A DNA stretch of 64,000 nucleotides from CAMAVH01 sp964628235 (GTDB lineage: Bacteria > Pseudomonadota > Alphaproteobacteria > SMXQ01). The DNA lies in the NCBI GenBank assembly GCA_964628235.1, contig CAZVLU010000010.1, forward strand, positions 17,026-81,025, written 5' to 3'. Numbering within the stretch: the first letter of the stretch is position 1; each line of letters begins with the position of its first letter. Below, in pieces: positions 9,249 through 16,989 of the stretch. Made by a program: the position numbers and the translations under genes. A model generated the notes under the pieces. It saw only the letters and a program-made list of their open reading frames with translations. It did not search any database and was not told the origin of the DNA.

Positions 9249-10694
9249 TTAAGCCTTCTTGACGATCCGCACCATGACGACGCGCTGCGTCGAGTCGTAG
9301 AACGTCTCGTAGGCCGCGCCCGGCAGGCCCGCGGCGAAGGCCGCCATGTCCTGCGCGTCGCGGTAAAGGATGTTCCAATCGGTGATGAATTCCATCGGCC
9401 ACAGGTTGCTGCCGGCGCAACGGTGCATATTGCCGACGATCAACGTGCCGCCGACCGCCAAGTTCGAATAGAGCGTGTTGACCAGCGACTTGACGCGCTT
9501 GGGCACCAGATAATCGATCAGGCCGACCGTGTAGATCAGGTCCTGCGGCGGCAGCTTCTCGAACAATTCGCCGCGCAGCAACTGCACGAACGACGCGTTC
9601 AGGCAACTGACGCTGGTGCGGCCGCCGTGGCGCACCACCGCCGGATAGCTGCGCTCGTAGGCCGAAGTCAACGCCTCATGGTCCTGGTCGATCAGCGTGA
9701 AGTCGGCGCGGCGCGGCAGATCGGCGACCGCGAGATAATCGATGACTTCGCGGGCCGGACCGCAGCCCAGGCTGGCGATGCGCACGGGGCGGCTTTCCGT
9801 CGTCGCCGCCGGCGCGCTGAGGATCGCCTGGGCGATGGCGCCGCGCATATCGGTCATGCGCGTCGCGATGCATTCCGCCACGTCGAGGCCGAGGCGGTGC
9901 GACAGCTTCTCGTAGAGGGTCTTTCCCTCGCGCTGCCAATCATAGACCATGCTCATGATCTTGAAGTCGCCGGGGTAGCCGAGCGGCTTGACGTAGCTGC
10001 GGTTCCAGATCGCGCCGGCCATGAATTCCGGCGTCAGCACCAGTTCGGTGAAGCGCTTGGTGGCGCGCAGTTCGAGCGGCTGATCCATGATCGGCTCGAC
10101 CAGCGCGTTGGCGCGCTGCCACTGCTCGCGCCAGGTCGGCAGGATGCGCTCTTCGCAGGTCGCCAGAATCTCCGCTTCGGCATCCGCCGTCAGCTTCTGC
10201 TGGTCGAATTGGTCGAGATTGGCGCGGAAGCTGCGCAGCAGATGCAGCACGTCCGACGCCATCAGGCGATAGTCGGCCGCGACGCCGCTGTTGATGTTGT
10301 CGCTGGCGAAGGCGTCGATGTCGGCACGGATCAGGATTTCCTGATACTTCGTGACGAGCTGCGAGATGTCGATGCAGTCGCGCAAGCGGATGCCGACCTT
10401 GGTGCCGGTCTGCGTCTGCTCTGTGCGCGTGATCTCGCCCTTGCCCTCGAACAGCGGCGTGCCGCGCAGGCCAAGCTGCACCGACACGGGCATGCCCGGA
10501 TTGTACATGTCGTTCTGCAAGGACTGGGCGGTGGCGCCCATGCCGTTCAAGCTGACGTCTTGCAGAATGTAGGGCGATTCATCGAGCGTGAGATCCGGCA
10601 GAGTCTTGCGGAACAGGTCGCGGACCTTGTAACGCTCGGCACGATAGAAAATCTGGCGGCCTTGCGCGCCGCTCAATTCTTCATACGTCTTCAT
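9249..10694 (-). CDS. PilZ domain fused to a SAM-dependent methyltransferase
   Basis: A 481-residue cytosolic protein. Residues about 18-110 form a PilZ domain with both c-di-GMP-binding signatures: R21-YKV-R25 (RxxxR) and D46-V-S48-LN-G51 (DxSxxG). A helical linker leads to a class I methyltransferase domain from about 300, with motif I in IASLGCGPAREV and a following acidic FTLIDQD. Related methyltransferases are sometimes annotated as making 3-hydroxypalmitate methyl ester signals; that substrate is not established here. The ATG at 10694 is chosen because GGTGGGGACCT precedes it and the PilZ domain starts just after. A c-di-GMP-controlled methyltransferase is the natural inference. Confidence 0.85.
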   Translation of the reverse strand: MKTYEELSGAQGRQIFYRAERYKVRDLFRKTLPDLTLDESPYILQDVSLNGMGATAQSLQNDMYNPGMPVSVQLGLRGTPLFEGKGEITRTEQTQTGTKVGIRLRDCIDISQLVTKYQEILIRADIDAFASDNINSGVAADYRLMASDVLHLLRSFRANLDQFDQQKLTADAEAEILATCEERILPTWREQWQRANALVEPIMDQPLELRATKRFTELVLTPEFMAGAIWNRSYVKPLGYPGDFKIMSMVYDWQREGKTLYEKLSHRLGLDVAECIATRMTDMRGAIAQAILSAPAATTESRPVRIASLGCGPAREVIDYLAVADLPRRADFTLIDQDHEALTSAYERSYPAVVRHGGRTSVSCLNASFVQLLRGELFEKLPPQDLIYTVGLIDYLVPKRVKSLVNTLYSNLAVGGTLIVGNMHRCAGSNLWPMEFITDWNILYRDAQDMAAFAAGLPGAAYETFYDSTQRVVMVRIVKKA

Positions 10695-10892
10695 AGGTCC
10701 CCACCAAACACACGCCGCAACCTTTGCCGAAAGGGTGCGGCGCACAAAAATGAAAGCGATGAATTCTTCAGTCGAGTTCCGTTAACGATTTCTTTACCAT
10801 GAGTTATCACTTTTGGTCTAGTCGCCTTGTCAAGAAATGTGGGCAATCACTTAAAAAGAAGAACATTTAGCCGCTATTGTTGCCGTATATAC

Positions 10893-10915
10893 TTCCTATG
10901 GCGTCACTATAGGAA
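10893..10915. promoter_or_regulatory. Palindromic operator candidate upstream of cueR
   Basis: Perfect 7-bp arms TTCCTAT and ATAGGAA separated by 9 bases, in AT-rich DNA 33 bases before cueR and within the divergent gap to the PilZ-methyltransferase gene. It does not resemble the CueR site found before copA, so a different regulator is possible. No factor can be assigned. Confidence 0.4.
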
Positions 10916-10947
10916 AATTTATCCACAGGTAGCGTGGGAGGGTTTCC

Positions 10948-11361
10948 ATGAATATTGGCCAGGCCGCGCAGGCGTCGGGCATCTCCGCCAAGATGATCCG
11001 GCATTACGAAAGCATCGGTCTCCTTGAGGCGCCTTTGCGCGGCGGCAACGGCTATCGCGTTTACAGCGACGACGATCTCAAGCGACTCGGCTTCATTCGC
11101 CACGCGCGCGACGTCGGCTTCGCGCTGGCGCAGATCAAGGCGCTGCTGCAACTGTGGCGCGACCGCGAGCGCGCCAGCGCCGACGTCAAACGCATCGCCA
11201 TCGATCAAATCGCCGCGCTGAAAACGCGCCAGCGCGAGATCGAGACGATGATCGCCGGCTTGGAGGAATTGACCGCCGCCTGCCATGGCGACGCGCGCGC
11301 CGCCTGCCCGATTCTCGACGGCCTCGCCGGACCGAGCGCCAAGCCGCCGGCCTGCGGCTGA
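10948..11361 (+). CDS. cueR: Copper-responsive MerR-family regulator CueR
   Basis: CueR binds monovalent copper, silver or gold and activates copper efflux genes by twisting promoters with a 19-bp spacer. The 137-residue protein has the MerR winged-helix N terminus (GQAAQASGISAKMIRHYE) and a dimerisation helix. Cys112 and Cys120 are separated by seven residues (CHGDARAAC), the spacing and numbering of E. coli CueR. Ser77 occupies the position that is Cys in divalent-metal sensors. GGGAGGG precedes the ATG. The likely target is copA, about 5 kb away, whose promoter carries a textbook CueR site. The two are separated by a cupin, a LysR regulator and a dioxygenase gene. Confidence 0.92.
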   Translation: MNIGQAAQASGISAKMIRHYESIGLLEAPLRGGNGYRVYSDDDLKRLGFIRHARDVGFALAQIKALLQLWRDRERASADVKRIAIDQIAALKTRQREIETMIAGLEELTAACHGDARAACPILDGLAGPSAKPPACG

Positions 11362-11652
11362 TTACTTCAGCTCGATCTCGATGAAGACGAAGGCGAAGGG
11401 ATTGTCGTTGATCACATTGTGATCGACGCCGGCCGTCCGCGCGTAGGTCGCGCCGGCGGTCAATTCAGGATAGGTGACGCTGCCGTCCGGCCATTCGATG
11501 GTCAGCCGCCCCGTCGTCATCGGCACCACGGCGTAATCCAAGCCATGCACATGCCGGCCGGTCTCGGCGCCGGGCGCGAAGCGCCATTCGGTGACGCGCA
11601 GACGCGCATCGTCGATCTGCACGGTGCCGATAGCTTGAGCGCGCGCCATCAT
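11362..11652 (-). CDS. Small cupin-fold protein
   Basis: A 96-residue single-domain cupin. Motif 1 is recognisable (G...H-V-H-G around GRHVHGLDYAVV) and motif 2 falls near AGATYARTAGVDHNV. The His residues could bind one metal ion. Its ATG overlaps the LysR stop (ATGA), which fixes the start at 11652 and predicts coupled translation. No enzyme activity can be assigned; small cupins of this kind are often isomerases, dioxygenases or ligand-binding proteins. The link to the LysR gene suggests it belongs to that regulator's pathway, probably together with the divergent dioxygenase. Confidence 0.75.
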   Translation of the reverse strand: MMARAQAIGTVQIDDARLRVTEWRFAPGAETGRHVHGLDYAVVPMTTGRLTIEWPDGSVTYPELTAGATYARTAGVDHNVINDNPFAFVFIEIELK

Positions 11653-12584
11653 CCGGCCCTCTTGAGCAGCGTGGCGTCCCAACTGCCGCGCTTGAACCAG
11701 TCAGCGAGAAAATCGCTGAACAGCCGCGTCTTCTTCGGAATCATGCGGCCCTCGGGAAACAGCACGTTGACGGGCCGTTCGAACGGCGGCAATTGCGGCA
11801 ACAGGCGGCGCAACCGGCCAGCGCGAATATCCTCGCCGATGTGATAGGTCGGCAACATGGCGATGCCGATGCCGTCGAGCGCCGCCTGGCGCAGCATGAG
11901 GATGCTGTTCGAGGAGAATTCGCCGGCGACCTTCGCCGTCGGCTTTTTAGCGCCGACGCCGCCGAAACGCCAGATGCGGTCGGGCGCCAGCTTCATGTGG
12001 ATCATGCAATTGTGCCGCGCCAAGTCTGCGAGCGTCTTGGGCTCGCCGGCACGCTTGAGATACTCGGGGGCAGCGCAAGCGATCCAGCGCAACTGGCCGA
12101 TCTGGCGCGTCGTCACCGCCGCCGTCGCCGGGATGGGCGACAAACGCACCGCGACATCGAAATCGTTGCTGGCGATATCGACCGAATAGTTAGAGCTGTT
12201 GTCGACGATCAGCGACACGCGGATCTGCGGATAGGCGCGCACGAAGGCCGACACCGCCTCGGGGAAGTTCACCGCGCCGAACGATGTCGGCACGGCGACG
12301 CGCAAGCTGCCCTGCGGCTCTTGCTGCTCGCGCGCGATGGCGCCTTCGCGGCGATCGAGCTCGCCGAGGATGCCGGTGCAGAACTCAAGATAATCGGCGC
12401 CGATCTCGGTCAGCGCGACGCGCCGCGTCGTGCGCGTCAGCAGGCGCGCGCCGAGCCGCGCTTCGAGCGCGCCGATATGTTTGGTGACGATGGCGCGCGA
12501 CATGCCGAGCCGCTCGGCGGCGGCGGAGAAGCTTTTGGCCTTCGCCACGGCGACGAAGCTCTCCATCATCTTCAGGCGGTCCAT
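11649..12584 (-). CDS. LysR-family transcriptional regulator
   Basis: A 311-residue regulator with an N-terminal winged helix-turn-helix (MDRLKMMESFVAVAKAKSFS onward; AAERLGMSRAIVTKHIGALE contains the recognition helix) and a C-terminal periplasmic-binding-like effector domain. The ATG at 12584 is chosen because it begins the canonical LysR N terminus; an in-frame start at 12635 adds 17 atypical residues. It is divergent from a TauD-type dioxygenase 116 bases away, the classic arrangement for a LysR regulator and its target. It is translationally coupled to the downstream cupin. The effector is unknown. Confidence 0.88.
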   Translation of the reverse strand: MDRLKMMESFVAVAKAKSFSAAAERLGMSRAIVTKHIGALEARLGARLLTRTTRRVALTEIGADYLEFCTGILGELDRREGAIAREQQEPQGSLRVAVPTSFGAVNFPEAVSAFVRAYPQIRVSLIVDNSSNYSVDIASNDFDVAVRLSPIPATAAVTTRQIGQLRWIACAAPEYLKRAGEPKTLADLARHNCMIHMKLAPDRIWRFGGVGAKKPTAKVAGEFSSNSILMLRQAALDGIGIAMLPTYHIGEDIRAGRLRRLLPQLPPFERPVNVLFPEGRMIPKKTRLFSDFLADWFKRGSWDATLLKRAG

Positions 12585-12627
12585 GCGAAGCTCCGGCGCC
12601 GATTGTTCAATAGGGTTCAATCCGCAT

Positions 12628-12682
12628 ATTAGCATTTGCTCGTTTTACAAAGCTAATTTTTCCGCCATGATCTGCGTATCAT
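12628..12682. promoter_or_regulatory. LysR/TauD divergent operator region
   Basis: The 116-base divergent gap contains two dyads. ATTAGC at 12628-12633 pairs with GCTAAT at 12652-12657, and ATGAT at 12667-12671 pairs with ATCAT at 12678-12682 across six bases. LysR proteins bind T-N11-A dyads in such positions, so these are candidate sites for the neighbouring regulator. Confidence 0.4.
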
Positions 12683-12700
12683 TTTTCAGGAGAGCCGCCG

Positions 12701-13603
12701 ATGTCCCTGTCCTTGTCCGCCGCTTCCGCGCAGATCCCCGTCAAGGCGCTGTCCGACAGCCATCCGGGCGCCATCGTCGCGCCGGGCGTCGGCGTCACCG
12801 ACATCGGCCCGCACAACCTCGACGCGCTGAAAGCCCAGCTCGCGGAACATGGCGTCCTCGCCTTTCGCCGCCAAAAGCTGACCCCCGCCGAGATGATCGC
12901 CTTCGCCGAGCAGTTCGGCGAATTGGAGAACAGCACGCGCCAGGATTTCTTGCTGCCGAACTATGAAAAGATTTATGTGCTGTCCAACGTGAAGGACGAG
13001 AACGGCCGCCCCATCGGCAATTCCGACGACGGCTACCAGTTGCACACCGACCAGTATTTCTTCGAGCACCCGACCGCTTACACGCTGCTTTACTGCGTCG
13101 AGGCGCCGCCGGTCGGCAGCGACACGATCTTCTGCAGCACCAAGACGCTCTACGAAGATATGTCGGACGAGGAGAAGCGCAAATATTCCGCCATGACGAT
13201 CATGGCGAGCCACGACAAGCTCAACGGCGGCCGCCACAACACCGGCGCATATGCCGACTATCCCGATATTCCGCAGCCGGTGGTGCGGCGTCATCCGCTG
13301 ACCGGCAAGGACTTTCTCTATTTCAGCGCCAAGCTGTCGGCGCGTCCTGCGCCTGGCATGACCGAGCAGGAGGTGCTCGACATGATCGATCATTTGCGCG
13401 ACCGCGCCGCAGCGCCGGGCCGCGTCTATGCGCACAAGTGGCAAGCCGGCGACTTAGTGATCTGGGACAACCGCGGCTTGCTTCATGCCGCGACGCCGTT
13501 CGACAAGGTCAATCACCGCCGCATCTGCTACCGCCTCAGCGTGAAGGGCGAACGGCCGATTCGCGGCGGCCTCGACCGCGCCCAGGCCAGCGCCGCCGAG
13601 TAA
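12701..13603 (+). CDS. TauD/TfdA-family Fe(II)/2-oxoglutarate dioxygenase
   Basis: A 300-residue oxygenase of the TauD/TfdA family, which hydroxylates small acids such as taurine, sulfonates or aryloxyalkanoates with release of CO2. The iron facial triad is visible: HTD in YQLHTDQ and the distal His in RGLLHAATPFD. The 2-oxoglutarate-binding Arg is in RRICYRLSV. CAGGAG lies about nine bases before the ATG. It diverges from a LysR gene and is probably controlled by it. The substrate cannot be deduced, and taurine should not be assumed. It converges with copA with only nine bases between the stops and no clear terminator. Confidence 0.88.
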   Translation: MSLSLSAASAQIPVKALSDSHPGAIVAPGVGVTDIGPHNLDALKAQLAEHGVLAFRRQKLTPAEMIAFAEQFGELENSTRQDFLLPNYEKIYVLSNVKDENGRPIGNSDDGYQLHTDQYFFEHPTAYTLLYCVEAPPVGSDTIFCSTKTLYEDMSDEEKRKYSAMTIMASHDKLNGGRHNTGAYADYPDIPQPVVRRHPLTGKDFLYFSAKLSARPAPGMTEQEVLDMIDHLRDRAAAPGRVYAHKWQAGDLVIWDNRGLLHAATPFDKVNHRRICYRLSVKGERPIRGGLDRAQASAAE

Positions 13604-13612
13604 GATCGCCGT

Positions 13613-15970
13613 TTAAAGCCTCACCGACCGCAATCGCAGCGCGTTGGCGATGACGCTCACCGACGACAGCGCCATCGCTGCCGCCGCAATGGCAGGCGAT
13701 AGCAGCAGGCCTAAGACCGGATAGAGCGCGCCCGCCGCCACCGGCACGCCTGCCGCGTTGTATAAAAACGCGAAGGCGAGGTTCTGGCGAATATTGCGCA
13801 TCACCGCCTGCGACAAGGCGCGCGCTTGCGCGATGCCGGCGAGATCGCCATGCAATAGCGTCAGGCCGGCCGAGCGGATGGCGACATCGGTGCCGGTGCC
13901 CATGGCGATGCCGACATCGGCCGCCGCCAGGGCCGGCGCGTCGTTCACGCCGTCGCCCGCCATGGCGACCTTGCGCCCTTCCGCTTGCAGCCGCGCGACG
14001 ATGCGGCTCTTGTCGGCCGGCAGCACTTCCGCCTCGACTTCCGCGATGCCGAGCTGGCGCGCGACCGCTTCGGCGGTGGCGCGGGCGTCGCCGGTCAGCA
14101 TCACCACGCGCAAGCCTTGCGCTTGCAAATCCTTGATCGCCTGTGGCGTCGTCGGCTTGATCGGATCGGCGATGGCCAGCACGCCGACGGCTTTGCCGTT
14201 CACCGCGACGAAGATCGCCGTCGCGCCATCCTCGCGCAGCGCGTGCGCCTTGCCGGCCAGGGCTGACGCATCGATGCCGAGATCGTCGAGCATCATGCGA
14301 TTGCCGAGCGCGACGCGTTTGCCCCCGGTCGGCCCCATCACCATGCCATAAACGCCCTTGCCGTTTTCCGCTGTGAAGCCGCGCGCCTTCTCCAGCTTCA
14401 AACCGCGCGCTTCCGCCGCCTGCACGATGGCCGCCGCCAGCGGATGCTCGCTGGCGCGCTCCAGGCTGGCGGCGAGCGCCAGCAGTTCCGCCTCGGCGAT
14501 GCCGTCCGCGACGATCGCCGTCAGCGCCGGCTTGCCGGCGGTCAAGGTGCCGGTCTTGTCGATCACCAGCGTGTCGATCTTCTCCAGCCGTTCGAGCGCC
14601 TCGGCGTTCTTGATCAACAAGCCGGCGCGCGCGCCGCGACCGACGCCGACCATGATCGACATCGGCGTGGCGAGACCGAGCGCGCAGGGGCAGGCGATGA
14701 TCAGCACGGAGACGGCGGCGATCAAGGCATAGGCCAGTCGCGGCTCTGGCCCCCAGGCTGCCCAAGCGCCGAAGGCGACGAGCGCCACGGCGATCACCAG
14801 CGGCACGAACCAAGCCGAAACCTGATCGGCGAGCTTCTGGATCGGCGCGCGCGAGCGCTGGGCGTCGGCGACCATCTGCACGATCTGCGCCAGCATTGTC
14901 GCCGCGCCGACCTTCTCGGCGGTCATCAGGAAGCTGCCCTGACCGTTCAGCGTACCGCCGATCACCTTGGCGCCGGCATCCTTGACGATCGGCATCGATT
15001 CGCCGGTCACCATCGATTCGTCGAGGCTGGAGCGCCCCTCAGTGATCGCGCCATCGACCGGCACCGTCTCGCCGGGCCGCACGCGCAGCTTGTCGCCGGC
15101 TTGCACCTGATCGAGCGGCACGTCGCGTTCGCTGCCATCGGGGTCGAGACGCCGCGCCATTTTCGGCGCGAGATCGAGCAAGGCGCGGATCGCCCCGCCG
15201 GTGCGTTCGCGCGCGCGCAGTTCCAGCACCTGGCCGAGCAGGACCAGCACGGTGATCACGGCCGCCGCCTCGAAATAGACGCTCACAGCGCCGCCCTGCA
15301 TGCGGAAAGCGGGCGGGAACAGGCCCGGCGCCATGAGTGCCACGACGCTATAGGCCCAGGCGACGCCGGTGCCGATCGCGATCAGCGTGAACATGTTGAG
15401 GTTGCGGCTGACCACGGACGCCCAGCCGCGCGCGAAGAACGGCGCGCCGGCCCACAGCACGACCGGCGTCGCCAGCGCGAATTGCACCCATGACGATTGC
15501 CTTGCGTCGATGCCGAGCAAGCGGTGAATGTCGAACAGATGGCTGCCCATCTCGAGCGCGAAAATCGGCAGCGTCAGGACGAGGCCGATCCAAAAGCGCC
15601 GGCTCATGTCGATCAGTTCGTGATTGGGTCCCTCGTCGGCGCTGGGCATGACCGGCTCCAGCGCCATGCCGCAAATCGGACAAGCGCCTGGGCCTTCCTG
15701 GCGCACCTCGGGATGCATCGGGCAGGTGTAAATCGCGCCCGGAACGGGCGGTGCCGCAATCGGCTGGGGCGCGAGATATTTTTGCGGGTCGGCCGAGAAC
15801 TTCGTCTTGCAGCCGCCGCTGCAGAAGAAATAGTCCTGCCCGTCGTGGGCGGCGCGATGGGTCGTCGTGGCCGGATCGACCGACATGCCGCAAACAGGAT
15901 CCTTGGCCAATCGGCGCGACGAGGCCGGCGCATGATCGTGATGATGCTGGGGATGGGCGTGGTCGGTCAT
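13613..15970 (-). CDS. copA: Copper-exporting P1B-type ATPase with YHS and metal-binding N terminus
   Basis: Exports Cu(I) across the inner membrane. The 785-residue protein carries CPC in ACPCALG, the phosphorylation motif DKTGTLT, SEHPL, TGES, and the Cu(I)-specific TM7 YN and TM8 MxxSS signatures. The N terminus is unusual: a His-rich start, then a YHS domain (DPVCGM ... FFCSGGC, about 24-66), then a short heavy-metal-binding domain (CPMHP ... CPICGM, about 82-108). There is no classical CxxC HMA domain. Such N termini are known in CopB/CopA relatives. A CueR-type promoter lies just upstream at 16008-16038, so induction by copper through CueR is expected. Confidence 0.93.
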   Translation of the reverse strand: MTDHAHPQHHHDHAPASSRRLAKDPVCGMSVDPATTTHRAAHDGQDYFFCSGGCKTKFSADPQKYLAPQPIAAPPVPGAIYTCPMHPEVRQEGPGACPICGMALEPVMPSADEGPNHELIDMSRRFWIGLVLTLPIFALEMGSHLFDIHRLLGIDARQSSWVQFALATPVVLWAGAPFFARGWASVVSRNLNMFTLIAIGTGVAWAYSVVALMAPGLFPPAFRMQGGAVSVYFEAAAVITVLVLLGQVLELRARERTGGAIRALLDLAPKMARRLDPDGSERDVPLDQVQAGDKLRVRPGETVPVDGAITEGRSSLDESMVTGESMPIVKDAGAKVIGGTLNGQGSFLMTAEKVGAATMLAQIVQMVADAQRSRAPIQKLADQVSAWFVPLVIAVALVAFGAWAAWGPEPRLAYALIAAVSVLIIACPCALGLATPMSIMVGVGRGARAGLLIKNAEALERLEKIDTLVIDKTGTLTAGKPALTAIVADGIAEAELLALAASLERASEHPLAAAIVQAAEARGLKLEKARGFTAENGKGVYGMVMGPTGGKRVALGNRMMLDDLGIDASALAGKAHALREDGATAIFVAVNGKAVGVLAIADPIKPTTPQAIKDLQAQGLRVVMLTGDARATAEAVARQLGIAEVEAEVLPADKSRIVARLQAEGRKVAMAGDGVNDAPALAAADVGIAMGTGTDVAIRSAGLTLLHGDLAGIAQARALSQAVMRNIRQNLAFAFLYNAAGVPVAAGALYPVLGLLLSPAIAAAAMALSSVSVIANALRLRSVRL

Positions 15971-16007
15971 GGCAGGCTCGCGTAGCTCAGGGGGGACTTA
16001 TAAAATC

Positions 16008-16038
16008 ATCCTGCACCTTCCCATGCTGGGAAGGTCAA
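16008..16038 (-). promoter_or_regulatory. CueR-type copA promoter
   Basis: On the minus strand TTGACC (-35) and CAGGAT (-10) are separated by 19 bases. The spacer region holds a perfect dyad (16015-16035) with arms ACCTTCCCA and TGGGAAGGT around three bases. Over-long 19-bp spacers and this arm sequence are characteristic of CueR-activated promoters. The predicted leader to the copA ATG is about 30 bases. Confidence 0.92.
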
Positions 16039-16125
16039 CAGGGACGCTGCGATCCCAGGCGGGGACACGGAACCTGCATTTTTGGCCTTTCCCCGACTCT
16101 GACGATGCGTTAACCATTGCTCCCT

Positions 16126-16770
16126 ATGAGAGGACCCTTGAAGAGTCTGGCGAATTTCGGCCCGCTGCTCTCCGCCGCCGCCCTGGGCGCGACGGTGGTC
16201 CTGGCCGCCTGCGCCGCGCCGACTTCACCACCCACAGCCACGTCCACCGCCATCCGCTATTCCGAGCCGGCCATCGAGATGGAAGAGCAGGTCGGCTTCC
16301 TCTCCTGCGTGCCCTATGCCCGCAGTGTCTCGGGGGTGCAGCTTTTCGGCGACGCCTGGACCTGGTGGAAGGGCGCCGAGGGCAAATATCCCAAGGGCAA
16401 GGCGCCGCATAAGGGCTCCGTCCTGACCCTGCAGAAGACCAAGTCCCTGCCCCTCGGCCATGTCGCAGTGGTCGTCGCGACCTCGGAAGACTCGCGCAAG
16501 CTGTGGGTCGATCACGCCAACTGGGGCGACAACGGCGACACGCGCGGCAAGGTGCATAAGCGCCAGCCGGTGATCGACGTCTCGAAGGCCAACGACTGGA
16601 GCGAAGTGCGCTTCATGAACACGCTCGGCAGCTTCGGCCGGGTCTATGCCGCGCATGGCTTCATTTACAAGGACGAGCCGGGCAATGCGCCCAAGCTCGA
16701 TCCCGCGCCGCCGTCTCGCCAGCCGCTGCCGACGACGCGCACGGCTTCGGCCGCCGCACCCAAAAACTAA
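16126..16770 (+). CDS. CHAP-domain lipoprotein, putative peptidoglycan amidase/endopeptidase
   Basis: A 214-residue predicted lipoprotein. The signal peptide ends in LAAC (Cys29). A CHAP domain follows with the catalytic Cys61 in GFLSCVPYAR and His112 in LPLGHVAVV; CHAP enzymes cut amide bonds in peptidoglycan. The C-terminal 40 residues are Pro/Ala-rich and disordered. ATG 16126 is chosen over an in-frame TTG at 16117; neither has a strong Shine-Dalgarno. Its stop is followed by a palindromic repeat element that separates it from the convergent deacetylase gene. Confidence 0.82.
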   Translation: MRGPLKSLANFGPLLSAAALGATVVLAACAAPTSPPTATSTAIRYSEPAIEMEEQVGFLSCVPYARSVSGVQLFGDAWTWWKGAEGKYPKGKAPHKGSVLTLQKTKSLPLGHVAVVVATSEDSRKLWVDHANWGDNGDTRGKVHKRQPVIDVSKANDWSEVRFMNTLGSFGRVYAAHGFIYKDEPGNAPKLDPAPPSRQPLPTTRTASAAAPKN

Positions 16771-16856
16771 CGCCGCTCTTAGCGAGTCATCAACGACGCC
16801 CTAGGTCGTTGCGTGAAGACAAAGCTGGCGAGCAAAGGTAAGCCTTAAACACCTTG

Positions 16857-16974
16857 CGTCATGCCCGGACTTGGTCCGGGCATCCACGCCTTTCGATGCT
16901 GAAATAGATTAAGGCGTGGATGGCGAGCGGCCGTCAGGCCGACCCAAGGTCGGACACCAAGTCCGGCCATGACG
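16857..16974. repeat. Palindromic MITE/REP-like element
   Basis: A 118-base element in the 219-base gap between convergent genes. Its ends form an imperfect inverted repeat (GTCATGCCCGGACTTGGT at the left, complement of ACCAAGTCCGGCCATGAC at the right). Inside, CCACGCCTT at about 16884-16892 pairs with AAGGCGTGG at 16911-16919. The right half has a further small hairpin around GGCCGTCAGGCC. Very similar CCGGACTTGGTCCGG repeats are dispersed in many alphaproteobacterial genomes. It may also terminate both flanking genes. Confidence 0.7.
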
Positions 16975-16989
16975 GTTTTTCAATGTCGT

